In this document: positions 1-10,626 of the stretch, piece after piece | Layout: each line of letters begins with the position of its first letter | Numbering within the stretch: position 1 is the stretch's first letter | NCBI RefSeq assembly: GCF_901905185.1 | Contig: NZ_CABFMQ020000085.1 | Span: 1-51,927 of the forward strand | DNA: 51,927 nt | Direction: 5' to 3' | Source: Methylocella tundrae | GTDB lineage: Bacteria; Pseudomonadota; Alphaproteobacteria; Rhizobiales; Beijerinckiaceae | Program-made: the position numbers and the translations under genes | Notes under the pieces: generated by a model | Database searches by the model: none | Seen by the model: the letters and a program-made list of their open reading frames with translations, nothing else | Told to the model about the DNA's origin: nothing

Positions 1-470
<470 letters not shown>

Positions 471-617
471 TGGCGCATTAGGCGCTAATGAGAAGAATGC
501 CGGCTGGCGGCCCAAGAAGGTCGCGCTACGCGTGATATGCGAATAAGATCCAAGACCATCGCAACGCCGATTGCGCAATATAGAAGCAGGCTTTGCTTCT
601 CATTTTAGGAGATCCTG

Positions 618-809
618 ATGAATGCGAACGTTGGAACAATTGATCGCACGCTCCGTGTTCTTGTCGGCGCGGTCTTGATCGGTCTTGCCGCCACCGGCAC
701 GGTTGGCCTCTGGGGCTACGTCGGCGTCATACCGGTCCTGACCGGCCTGTTCAGCTTCTGCCCGGCCTATGCGCTGCTTGGGCTCAACACCTGCGGCCTG
801 AAGAAATAG
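618..809 (+). CDS. Small DUF2892 (YgaP-type) membrane protein
   Basis: A 63-residue protein begins MNANVGTIDRTLRVLVGA and contains two hydrophobic stretches (about residues 14-28 and 31-48) joined by a short WGYVG turn. It ends with the Cys-bearing segment FCPAYALLGLNTCGLKK. This is the DUF2892 or YgaP transmembrane domain, often found beside rhodanese and sulfide-oxidising genes. An AGGAGAT ribosome-binding site lies just before the ATG. The molecular role is unknown. Its position after sqr suggests a link to sulfur metabolism at the inner membrane. Confidence 0.85.
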   Translation: MNANVGTIDRTLRVLVGAVLIGLAATGTVGLWGYVGVIPVLTGLFSFCPAYALLGLNTCGLKK

Positions 810-865
810 GACAGCGCGGCCTGCAACGCTTGCCGGACCGCCGGCTGAACGGAGCGAAGAATATC

Positions 866-1252
866 ATGAAATACTACATCAGCCGCAATATCACGGGCAC
901 ATTTGAGGACGCAATCGGCCGAGTGACCGAGGGACTGAAAGCCGAGGGCTTCGGCATTCTCAGCGATATTGACGTCAGCCAGACGATGAAGGCAAAAATA
1001 GGCGTCGACTTCAGACCTTACCGGATTCTTGGCGCGTGCAACCCATCGCTCGCCCATCGAGCGCTCTCGATGGAAGACAAGATCGGGGTCATGCTGCCGT
1101 GCAACGTCATCGTACAGCAACACGAAAACGGCGCCGTCGAAGTCGCGGCGATTGATCCTGCGGTATCGATGGAAAGCATAGGCAACCCCGCCCTGACCGA
1201 ACTTGCAACGCTCGTGCGCGAAAAGCTCGAGCGCGTTGTTTCGGGGCTTTGA
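866..1252 (+). CDS. DUF302 domain protein
   Basis: A 128-residue protein starts at ATG 866, chosen over a TTG further upstream because MKYYISRNITGTFEDAI is the usual beginning of DUF302 proteins and GGAG lies about 11 bases before it. The segment FRPYRILGACNPSLAHRAL followed by GVMLPCNVIV is the conserved DUF302 core, with two cysteines (ILGAC and LPCN) that could bind a thiol, metal or heme. DUF302 proteins are commonly encoded beside SQR, thioredoxin-fold and other sulfur or redox genes, as here. The biochemical function is unknown. Confidence 0.87.
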   Translation: MKYYISRNITGTFEDAIGRVTEGLKAEGFGILSDIDVSQTMKAKIGVDFRPYRILGACNPSLAHRALSMEDKIGVMLPCNVIVQQHENGAVEVAAIDPAVSMESIGNPALTELATLVREKLERVVSGL

Positions 1253-1497
1253 GACGTCGCTTGCGCGTTCGCGTCTTCGCTGCGCGTCGCACTGCCCGGC
1301 CCGCGCATTGGGCCAAGGCGCGGGCCAGCCGAATTCACTATGATGAGGCGCAACTGCAAAGGCGCATCGACGCCCTGAAGGTCAGTTCTCGACGAAACCC
1401 TCCACTGTCTCGTCGGCTTCACAAGAACTTCAATTGCTTTTTGCCCAGAACAGATCGTTTTGGCGGCAGCCGACTTTAACGCCTCGGGATCTGTGGC

Positions 1498-2160
1498 ATG
1501 ATGCAACAAGCTGGACGCCTGATCGTCGCCATGCTCCTGGCCGGATTCACGAACCTGCCGCTCTCTCTCGCCGGGCCGGCCTTCGCGCAAGCAAAGCCTG
1601 GCTTGCAGGACATGCTGTTCGATGACCCCGATGCGCCGGTCGCGGGCAATCCGCGCGGCGACATCACGATTGTGGCTTTTCTGGATTACAACTGCCCGTT
1701 TTGCCGGCGATCCACGGCCGACCTCGACAGATATGTCGCCAGCGATCCCAACATCCGCGTCGTCTACAAGGATTGGCCAATCCTTGCGCCTTCATCGGTT
1801 GTCGCCGCGCGGATCGCGCTTGCGGCGAAATGGCAGGAGAAATATGTCGAAGTTCATAACGCGCTCATGCGCATGAAGGGTCGCCCCGCGACCCAGAACG
1901 AAATCAATCAGGCCGTTCATGCGGCGGGCGCGGATATCGACCGGCTGAACAAGGACCTCGAGACGCATGCTGATGAGATCGCGGCTCTGCTGAAGCGCAA
2001 TCTCGCAGAGGCCGACGCCCTGCAATTGGAGGGCACGCCCGTGTTTTTGATCGGACCTTTCAAAGAGCCACAGGCGCTTGACTTCGAAGGGTTCAAACAG
2101 GTCGTCTCTGACGCCCGCGATTATTTGAAATCAAAGCCCGCGGCAGGCGCCGGAAAATAG
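1498..2160 (+). CDS. Periplasmic DsbA-family thioredoxin-fold protein
   Basis: A 220-residue protein has a cleavable signal peptide (hydrophobic to about residue 25, likely cut after AFA at residue 30). A DsbA/ScsC/BdbD-type thioredoxin domain follows, with redox motif C66-P-F-C69 in the context FLDYNCPFCRR. The cis-proline loop is EGTPVFLIG near residue 180, and the helical insertion (residues 95-160) is typical of DsbA-like oxidoreductases. It probably catalyses thiol-disulfide exchange in the periplasm. No DsbB partner is adjacent. Its place between DUF302 and a Tat-exported protein suggests service to the sulfide/thiol cluster, not general protein folding (inference). Confidence 0.87.
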   Translation: MMQQAGRLIVAMLLAGFTNLPLSLAGPAFAQAKPGLQDMLFDDPDAPVAGNPRGDITIVAFLDYNCPFCRRSTADLDRYVASDPNIRVVYKDWPILAPSSVVAARIALAAKWQEKYVEVHNALMRMKGRPATQNEINQAVHAAGADIDRLNKDLETHADEIAALLKRNLAEADALQLEGTPVFLIGPFKEPQALDFEGFKQVVSDARDYLKSKPAAGAGK

Positions 2161-2264
2161 CCTGGCTTATCCAAGGCGCCGCCCCGCGGCGGGCCGGAGG
2201 ATGTCGCCAATCATGCAATTTCATTGTCAAATTCATAACTCTCGCCCGCGAAGGAAACGGCGTC

Positions 2265-3059
2265 ATGAATAACACGAGCAATCGCCGGGAGGCGCTCATA
2301 CTAATGGGCGCCGCTTCCGGGCTCGGACTGGCGGCGATGGGCTCAGCTCCGGTCGAGGCTGAAGCCGCTGCCGGAAATACGCCGGCCGCGCCCGAAGGAA
2401 CGATGCTGCGCGAATTTGGCGAGCGGCTCGCAAGGGCGCCGCGACGGCGTGATTTCAAGACCGTTCCGATGATCCTCACCGAAGAAGACCAATGGGATCA
2501 TGACGCCTTGAAGGAGGTCATCAGCTACGGTGGAGCGCACCGGCAGGTTTGGGACAACACCGACCTGGGAGGACCGTGGCTCAACGTGATGCGCAATTCG
2601 CTCAACGCCCAGGTCTGGTCGTTCAAGCACGCAGATTTCCTTGTCGTCTCGGCGACGCACGGCAGCGCTCACCTCGCCCTGTTCGATCAGGAGATGTGGG
2701 ACAAGTACAAGCTCGCCGATCTGACGAGCGGCAAGTTCAAGACCAACACACTTGTCAAGGACAGATCCGCGGCTTTGGCTGACGGCAACGCCTATGAGAA
2801 TGCGAACGGTGTCTTCTCGGCGGCTAACAATTCTATACCGGCGCTGCAACGGCGCGGCGTCGTTTTCCTCGCCTGCCACAACTCCATCTGGGAGATCGCG
2901 GGAAGACTCGTCGAGGCGACGATCAATCCCGACGCGCTGTCTCAGGAAGTCCTCGCCGCGGAGCTCACGAACCACCTCATCTCCGGCGTGGTGGTGACGC
3001 CAGGGGCGGCGGCCACGCTTCCAGAGTTGCAAGCGGCTGGATTTCATTACGCCAAATAG
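2265..3059 (+). CDS. Tat-exported protein of unknown function, possibly DsrE-like
   Basis: A 264-residue protein begins with a twin-arginine signal: NRREALILMGAASGLGLAAM, with an Ala-rich cleavage region near residue 35. The start at 2265 is supported by AAGGA ten bases upstream. The mature part has alternating strands and helices, a segment FLVVSATHGSAHLALFD, and VVFLACHNSIWEI with a single cysteine (about residue 207) placed like the reactive cysteine of DsrE/TusD-type folds. Databases often label relatives of this kind as Tat-related hypothetical proteins. Export in folded form and the sulfur-gene neighbourhood suggest a periplasmic sulfur-handling role, but no activity is established. Confidence 0.75.
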   Translation: MNNTSNRREALILMGAASGLGLAAMGSAPVEAEAAAGNTPAAPEGTMLREFGERLARAPRRRDFKTVPMILTEEDQWDHDALKEVISYGGAHRQVWDNTDLGGPWLNVMRNSLNAQVWSFKHADFLVVSATHGSAHLALFDQEMWDKYKLADLTSGKFKTNTLVKDRSAALADGNAYENANGVFSAANNSIPALQRRGVVFLACHNSIWEIAGRLVEATINPDALSQEVLAAELTNHLISGVVVTPGAAATLPELQAAGFHYAK

Positions 3060-3233
3060 GCAGGCCGTCAGGCAAATCATGTCCGCGGCCGGGTTCATAG
3101 ATCCAGCCCCGGCACAGCCTGGCGCCTGCTCATTTGCCGATTTCCTTGGTGCTGGCTTCTTCCTCCGATGATACAACCGCGGCTAATGGTCGTGTTATCG
3201 AGCATCTGCCGCTCTTAACGAATGCGATTGGCC

Positions 3234-3896
3234 ATGAATTTCTACGAACGCTGGGTTCTCCCGCCGCTTCTCGATCTGACGATGCGCCAGCGCCAGCTCG
3301 AGAAGTATCGCCGGGAGTTGGTCTCGCAAGCGCGCGGCCGCGTGCTTGAAATTGGCGTCGGCTCCGGACTGAATCTGCCGCTCTATGGTGGCGGGGCCGA
3401 ATCGATCATAGGCCTTGATCGCTCGGAACCGCTGCTGGCGATGGCGCACCGCCGAACGGCCGAAGCTGGCGCGCCGGCGGATCTTGTTCTGGCGTCGGCG
3501 ACAAGCATCCCGCTGCCGAACGCCAGCGTTGACACGCTTGTGATGACCTGGACGCTTTGCTCGATTCCGGATCCACTTGCCGCGCTGCGCGAGATGCATC
3601 GGGTGTTGAAACCGGGCGGCGCCTTGCTCTTTGTCGAGCATGGCCTGTCGCCTGAACCGGCGGTTGGACGCTGGCAGCGACGATTGACGCCGGTCTGGGG
3701 ACACGTCTCCGGGGGCTGTCACCTCGACCGGAAAGTCGATGATCTCATTCGCGCGGCCGGCTTCGACATTTCGGAACTGCGAACAGAATACGCCGCCGGT
3801 CCGCGCCTGATGACATACATGTATGTGGGCCGGGCATCGCCCGTGGCGTCGGTTCCGTACCCTGGCTCACGAGGGGACGGCGCGAAGGCTGTGTGA
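3234..3896 (+). CDS. Class I SAM-dependent methyltransferase (type 11)
   Basis: This is a 220-residue methyltransferase if started at ATG 3234 (MNFYERWVLPPLLDLTM); an in-frame ATG at 3222 adds four residues. Motif I VLEIGVGSGLNLPLY (near residue 39) binds S-adenosylmethionine. LDRSEPLL supplies the acidic residue after beta 2, and VLKPGGALLFVEHG is the usual post-motif region. The overall layout resembles small bacterial relatives of METTL7-type thiol methyltransferases, which would suit a sulfide/thiol neighbourhood, but the substrate cannot be read from sequence. It converges with modD, leaving only 26 bases between the stops. Confidence 0.82.
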   Translation: MNFYERWVLPPLLDLTMRQRQLEKYRRELVSQARGRVLEIGVGSGLNLPLYGGGAESIIGLDRSEPLLAMAHRRTAEAGAPADLVLASATSIPLPNASVDTLVMTWTLCSIPDPLAALREMHRVLKPGGALLFVEHGLSPEPAVGRWQRRLTPVWGHVSGGCHLDRKVDDLIRAAGFDISELRTEYAAGPRLMTYMYVGRASPVASVPYPGSRGDGAKAV

Positions 3897-3922
3897 GGGT
3901 CATCGAAATGCCGGGAGCGGAG

Positions 3923-4780
3923 TTAATCCGTCCCGCCGGGCGTCCGGGCTATCCGCACTTGCACATCGCGCGGGCGCGCCATGTAGGGCGATGACGTGAC
4001 GAGGACGTCGGCTCCCGCCGCGGCATAGGCGGCGGCGTTCCCGACGTTAACCCCCCCGGCCGCCGCGATCACGGGCCGACGTTGCGCCGTCGCAGGTCTT
4101 GCAACGAGCGCCGCGATCTCCGCCGGCGCGAACTTTTCAGCCTGGATTACGTCAAAGCCCGCGTCCGCCGCGGCGATCGCAGCTGCGATCGTCGGCGCCT
4201 CGATCACCAGCTTCTTCTCCGGCGCCGCGCGTCGCAGCCGCGCGAGCGACGCGGCGAGCGGTTCCTCGAGGAAAGCGAGATGCTCCGGAAACACGAGCAC
4301 TGTCTCCGAGAGACTGAGGCGATGCATCGCCGCGCCGCCGGCCCTGACCGCCGCGGCGGCGAAGCGCTTCGCGCCGGGCGTGTTCTTGCGCGTGCAGGCG
4401 ATCGCTATATGCGGCGACGCCGTTTTTGCCGCATCAACCATCTCGCGCGCGGCCGTCGCGACCCCGGACCAGATCTCGATCAAAGTCTGGGCTACCTTCC
4501 AGCTTCGCAAAATCCCGGCGGCCGGACCGCGCGCCACGAGGATAGGCGCGCCAGCTTGCAGCGCGTCGCCCGAAGACGCGAAAAGCTCAGCCCTGCACCC
4601 GGTGAGTTCGATGATCGCCGCCGCGTCCTCGGCAAGCGCGAGCGTCATTGCGTCGCGAGCCGCAAACCTCATCTCGCCCAAAGCCGCCCCGATGCCCAAC
4701 GCGTCGGTCGTAAGATCCCCGTGGGGCGCATCGTCGGCAAGCAGGCTTTCGAGTTCAGTTCGGGTCGCTGCGGTCAGCAT
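3923..4780 (-). CDS. modD: ModD, quinolinate-phosphoribosyltransferase-like molybdenum-associated protein
   Basis: The protein is 285 residues from the ATG at 4780. A longer in-frame start exists at 4870, but family length and the LTAATRTELESLLADDAPHG beginning favour 4780. The fold is that of nicotinate-nucleotide pyrophosphorylase (NadC): DAPHGDLTT near the N terminus, SGVATAAREMVDAA and TRKNTPG in the middle, then AAGGVNVGNAAAYAAAGADVL at the C-terminal phosphate-binding loops. Replacement of NadC's basic quinolinate-binding context is typical of ModD proteins, usually encoded with molybdate transporters. No modABC is adjacent, so it is an orphan here, though two molybdenum enzymes lie in the same window. 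Confidence 0.82.
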   Translation of the reverse strand: MLTAATRTELESLLADDAPHGDLTTDALGIGAALGEMRFAARDAMTLALAEDAAAIIELTGCRAELFASSGDALQAGAPILVARGPAAGILRSWKVAQTLIEIWSGVATAAREMVDAAKTASPHIAIACTRKNTPGAKRFAAAAVRAGGAAMHRLSLSETVLVFPEHLAFLEEPLAASLARLRRAAPEKKLVIEAPTIAAAIAAADAGFDVIQAEKFAPAEIAALVARPATAQRRPVIAAAGGVNVGNAAAYAAAGADVLVTSSPYMARPRDVQVRIARTPGGTD

Positions 4781-5061
4781 CAGGGCGTTCCTGCTCTTGT
4801 GGTCAGAGGACGAGAAGGGAGAGACCGCGAGGGCTCCCGCGGTCCCTTCAGGCCATAGCGTTTGGCGCAAAATAGCGTTCGGTTGGGCCTCGAATGAGCG
4901 CCAAAAGCGCCGTTCTCAAGCTCCGCTTTGATGGAGGCGGCATCGCTCGCTTGTCAACCATTGGCCGATCTCCGCACCGTCTCTTTGAAAGGCGCCAGCA
5001 ACTCACGAGCGAAATTTCCAGCCTTGCCAACGCTTGTTTCTTGAATACAATTGCCGAATTC

Positions 5062-5112
5062 GATGGGGATGGGGTTCCCCGAAATCGCCGAAGAGGCTGA
5101 TGACTCCTGCCG
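5062..5112 (+). ncRNA. Fluoride riboswitch (crcB motif)
   Basis: The RNA GGGGAUGGGGUUCCCC (5065-5080) is the first stem-loop of the crcB motif. It is followed by GAAAUCGCC, a short GCC/GGC hairpin and the diagnostic CUGAUGACUCCU (5097-5108). GGGGU in the first loop can pair with ACUCC at the 3' side (one G-U pair), forming the pseudoknot that encloses fluoride. The downstream order crcB, universal stress protein, enolase is a known fluoride-riboswitch regulon. A GGAGAGGAG Shine-Dalgarno-like segment follows at 5125-5133. The distance to crcB (about 390 bases) is longer than usual. Confidence 0.85.
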
Positions 5113-5504
5113 CGCCGTAACAGCGGAGAGGAGTTCTTTGTGCATTTTTCCAGCATCACAGTCGGGGCGACCTGCTTTCGTGGCTGTTTGCGCCCGGAAG
5201 GGCGCCTATTCCAGTCGTGGGCGCCGCGGACGCGTTTTTGGAGCCTGAATGGTTCCGCAAGCGCCGGCATGAATCGTGATCGCCGTTTGGACGCTCGCAG
5301 CGCCATGGCTGGCTCTTGCATTGATCGCGAGCCTGTTCTCGATTCCGGTTCCTAATTCTCAACGGCACGCCGAGCAGAGGGCGCTCAACTGACTTCAGCA
5401 AGCGCAAGCCGCTGGCGACGCCAGGCGGCGCTGCGACCGGGAAAAGGGAAGGCAAGGCGGGAAGCCGCATCGGGTTCGATTCTGCTTTTGGAGACATCTA
5501 TCAC
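5113..5504 (+). other. Leader between fluoride riboswitch and crcB, with a doubtful small ORF
   Basis: This 392-base stretch has no recognised gene. A GTG at 5140, seven bases after GGAGAGGAG, opens a 71-codon frame to 5355 whose Arg-, Ser- and Cys-rich product resembles nothing known. A second frame, from a GTG near 5279, encodes about 39 residues with one hydrophobic stretch (VIAVWTLAAPWLALALIASL) ending around 5390. Either could be a short fluoride-induced peptide, or the interval could be the remnant of a gene once under riboswitch control. Neither is supported by family resemblance. Confidence 0.3.
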
Positions 5505-5909
5505 ATGATCTTTTCGTATTTATGGGTCGCCCTTGGGAGCGCGCTCGGAGGAATGGCCCGCTTCTGGTTCGCCTCCTTCGTCGCAAGCCTCACGGGGCCG
5601 ACGTTCCCCTGGGGCACTTTGCTGATCAACATTGGCGGGTCATTTTTCATTGGATTGTTCGCCAATCTCACCGGCGCGGATGGACGCTTTTCTGTATCGC
5701 CGGAGATCCGGACTTTCGTCATGGTCGGCATTTGCGGAGGGTTCACGACCTTTTCGTCCTTCAGTCTCCAGACCTTGGAGCTGGCTCAATCGGGTGAACT
5801 CATCCGCGCCAGCGCCTATGTCATTTTTTCTGTTTTTCTCTGTCTGCTCTTTGTCTGGCTCGGCTATCTTCTCGCGACGGGCGTCAATCTGCGGTCAACC
5901 CATTTTTGA
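5505..5909 (+). CDS. crcB: Fluoride ion channel CrcB/Fluc
   Basis: A 134-residue membrane protein has four hydrophobic segments. GSALGGMARFW near the N terminus carries the conserved GxxxR. GTLLINIGGSFFIG holds the pore asparagine and GxxxxG region. GICGGFTTFSSFSLQTLEL contains the TTFS motif whose Phe and Thr/Ser residues line the fluoride path, and a final helix VFLCLLFVWLGYLLA follows. Fluc proteins form antiparallel dimers with two pores and export fluoride from the cytoplasm. The gene begins the crcB-usp-eno operon under the riboswitch at 5062-5112, and the universal stress gene begins 27 bases after its stop. Confidence 0.95.
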   Translation: MIFSYLWVALGSALGGMARFWFASFVASLTGPTFPWGTLLINIGGSFFIGLFANLTGADGRFSVSPEIRTFVMVGICGGFTTFSSFSLQTLELAQSGELIRASAYVIFSVFLCLLFVWLGYLLATGVNLRSTHF

Positions 5910-5935
5910 GGTCGGATAGGGCCGGAAGGAGAAAA

Positions 5936-8189
<2,254 letters not shown>

Positions 8190-8230
8190 CAGTCTCGCCC
8201 GGCGGGTGATCGTCCGGGTGGGCGCCCGCG

Positions 8231-9853
8231 TCAGCTTCGTAGTCCGGGAGCCTCCTGGCCTGTCCGCGCAACATACTCCGTGTAGCCGCCCCCATATTGG
8301 TGAATGCCCTCCGGCGTCAGTTCGAGCACCCGATTGGACAGCGCCGCCAGGAAGTGCCGGTCGTGTGAGACGAACAGCATGGTGCCTTCGTACTCCGACA
8401 GCGCCGTGATCAGCATCTCCTTTGTAACGATGTCCAGATGGTTGGTGGGCTCGTCCAGCACCAGGAAGTTCGGCGGATCGTAGAGCATTTTGGCCATGAC
8501 CAGCCGGGCCTTTTCGCCGCCCGACAGAACCCGGCACTTCTTCTCCACGTCGTCGCCGGAAAATCCGAAGCAGCCGGCCAGCGCCCGCAGCGAGCCTTGC
8601 CCCGCCTGCGGGAACGAGTCCTCCAGCGACTGGAACACCGTGCGCTCGCCGTCGAGCAGATCCATGGCGTGCTGGGCGAAATAGCCCATCTTGACGCTTC
8701 CACCCAAGGCCACCGTGCCATTGTCCGGCTGTGCGGAGCCGGCCACCAGTTTCAGCAGCGTGGACTTGCCGGCGCCGTTGACGCCCATCACGCACCAGCG
8801 CTCCTTGCGGCTCACCACGAAGTCAAGACCCTCATAGATGCTCCGATTGCCGTAACGCTTGTGCACGTTTTTCAAGCTCACCACGTCATCGCCGGAGCGC
8901 GGCGCCGGCGGGAACTCGAAGGCGACCGACTGGCGGCGCTTGGGCGGCTCCACCCGTTCGATCTTGTCCAGCTTCTTCACCCGGCTTTGCACCTGCGCGG
9001 CGTGGGAAGCACGCGCCTTGAAGCGCTCGATGAACTTGATCTCCTTGGCGAGCATCGCCTGCTGGCGCTCGAACTGGGCCTGCTGCTGCTTCTCGTTCAG
9101 CGCGCGTTGCTGTTCATAGAATTCGTAGTCGCCCGAATAGGTCGTCAGCGCGCCGCCATCGATCTCCACCACCTTGGTGACGATGCGATTCATGAATTCG
9201 CGATCATGCGAGGTCATCAGCAGCGCGCCGTCATAACCCTTGAGAAAGTCCTCCAGCCAGATCAGGCTTTCGAGGTCCAGATGGTTGCTCGGCTCGTCCA
9301 GGAGCATCGCGTCCGGACGCATCAGAATGATGCGGGCCAGCGCCACGCGCATCTTCCACCCGCCGGAGAGCGCGCCCACGTCGCCGTCCATCATCTCCTC
9401 GCTGAAGCTGAGGCCCGCCAGGACTTCTCGCGCGCGCCCCTCGAGCGCGTAGCCTCCAAGGTCCTCGAAGCGCGCCTGCACCTCGCCGTAACGCTCAATG
9501 ATGGCCTCCATGTCATCCGCGCGGTCCGGATCCGCCATGTCGGCTTCCAGTTCCTTCAACTCGGTCGCGACAGCGCTCACGGGGCCGGCGCCGTCCATCA
9601 CCTCCAGGACGGCGCTGCGGCCGAACATCTCGCCGACGTCCTGGCTGAAATAGCCGATGGTGATCCCTCGATCGGCGACCACCTGACCCTCGTCAGGCTG
9701 CTCCTGCCCCGTGATCATCCGGAAGAGCGTCGTTTTGCCGGCGCCATTAGGGCCGACCAGCCCGACCTTCTCGCCTCGCTGGAGCGCCGCCGACGCCTCG
9801 ACGAAGACGATCTGCCTGCCGTTCTGTTTACCGATGTTATCGAGACGTATCAT
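8231..9853 (-). CDS. ABC-F family ATPase (translation factor type)
   Basis: A 540-residue soluble protein has two ABC cassettes and no membrane part. Cassette 1: Walker A GPNGAGKTT (residues 34-42), signature LSGGWKMR and Walker B AMLLDEPSNHLD. Cassette 2: Walker A GVNGAGKST, signature LSGGEKAR and Walker B FLVLDEPTNHLD. The linker at residues 235-320 is charged and Gln/Lys-rich (EFYEQQRALNEKQQQAQFE), the P-site interaction motif of ABC-F proteins. These act at the ribosome E site, either in general translation or, in some subfamilies, in antibiotic protection. The subfamily was not resolved. It converges on eno with 41 bases between stops and is separated from the molybdenum-enzyme genes by about 250 bases without a gene. 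Confidence 0.93.
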   Translation of the reverse strand: MIRLDNIGKQNGRQIVFVEASAALQRGEKVGLVGPNGAGKTTLFRMITGQEQPDEGQVVADRGITIGYFSQDVGEMFGRSAVLEVMDGAGPVSAVATELKELEADMADPDRADDMEAIIERYGEVQARFEDLGGYALEGRAREVLAGLSFSEEMMDGDVGALSGGWKMRVALARIILMRPDAMLLDEPSNHLDLESLIWLEDFLKGYDGALLMTSHDREFMNRIVTKVVEIDGGALTTYSGDYEFYEQQRALNEKQQQAQFERQQAMLAKEIKFIERFKARASHAAQVQSRVKKLDKIERVEPPKRRQSVAFEFPPAPRSGDDVVSLKNVHKRYGNRSIYEGLDFVVSRKERWCVMGVNGAGKSTLLKLVAGSAQPDNGTVALGGSVKMGYFAQHAMDLLDGERTVFQSLEDSFPQAGQGSLRALAGCFGFSGDDVEKKCRVLSGGEKARLVMAKMLYDPPNFLVLDEPTNHLDIVTKEMLITALSEYEGTMLFVSHDRHFLAALSNRVLELTPEGIHQYGGGYTEYVARTGQEAPGLRS

Positions 9854-10104
9854 GTGTGTCTGCCATCCAGAGAAGATCCCGCGCCATTACCCCATGGGGC
9901 GCGGACGCGAAAGAGTGGACTGGCCGCGGCCATCATAAGCGGCCGAGCGCTGGTTGATATTGGTGATGGCCGAGAAACGCGCCGGCGAGGCCAGCCTATT
10001 CGGACCGGCGCCCGACCCGGCTCACCCAGCCGCGCCAGCCGCCGCGACGTTGACCGGCGTCAATGCCAGGATCAGGACCGGGCGCGGCCATTCGGGGCTC
10101 ATCT

Positions 10105-10626
10105 TCAGCCCCCCTTCAGAAAACGCCGGGGGTTGGCGAGAATCACGTCCCGCATGGCCTCGTGATATTTGACGTATCCTGTACACCGGCAAAGGTGGCC
10201 GTCGAGCGCTTCGGCAATGGTTGTTTCGAGATCGGCGCGGGCCACCGGCGTTCTCGCCAATCGCTCCAGCAGAACCTGACCCTCGTTGAGAAAACCCGGG
10301 GTGCAATAGCCGCACTGGAACGCGAAATGCTCGATGAAGGCTTTCTGCAGCACGGTCAGCTGGCCGTTCTCGGCGTGTCCCTCGATGGTGCGGATCTTCT
10401 TGCCGTCGAAGCTTGCCGCCGATGCGACACAGGTCGGGTTGGTCTCACTGGTCCCGTCCGGCAGATCGACGATGACGACGCAGCTCAGACACTGTGCGGC
10501 GCCACATCCGAACTTGGTGCCCGTCATCCCCAGGAATTCGCGCAGGAAATCGTTCATCGTCAGATCGTCGCGCACGTCCATGGGGCCGTGAGCGCGACCG
10601 TTGATCGTCAGGGCAAGTTTCGTCAT
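10105..10626 (-). CDS. Two-iron-sulfur (2x[2Fe-2S]) subunit of a molybdenum hydroxylase
   Basis: A 173-residue protein has the CoxS/IorA/XdhA small-subunit layout. A plant-type ferredoxin domain has C41, C46 and C49 (FGCGAAQCLSC) plus C66. A helical second cluster domain has FQCGYCTPGF and LDGHLCRCTGYVKY. It relays electrons from the molybdopterin subunit to the acceptor. No signal peptide is visible, so export, if it occurs, would be by hitchhiking on the Tat-like N terminus of the large subunit. Its ATG overlaps the stop of the upstream large-subunit gene by four bases, indicating translational coupling. No FAD (CoxM) subunit gene is nearby, as in isoquinoline-oxidoreductase-type enzymes. 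Confidence 0.93.
   Translation of the reverse strand: MTKLALTINGRAHGPMDVRDDLTMNDFLREFLGMTGTKFGCGAAQCLSCVVIVDLPDGTSETNPTCVASAASFDGKKIRTIEGHAENGQLTVLQKAFIEHFAFQCGYCTPGFLNEGQVLLERLARTPVARADLETTIAEALDGHLCRCTGYVKYHEAMRDVILANPRRFLKGG

Noticed and set aside
476..490. CATTAG-GCG-CTAATG palindrome after the SQR gene as a terminator
   Set aside because: The stem has only six pairs and no T run follows.
8438..10165. A 575-codon plus-strand frame
   Set aside because: It is antisense to the ABC-F ATPase, whose Walker and signature motifs are unambiguous.
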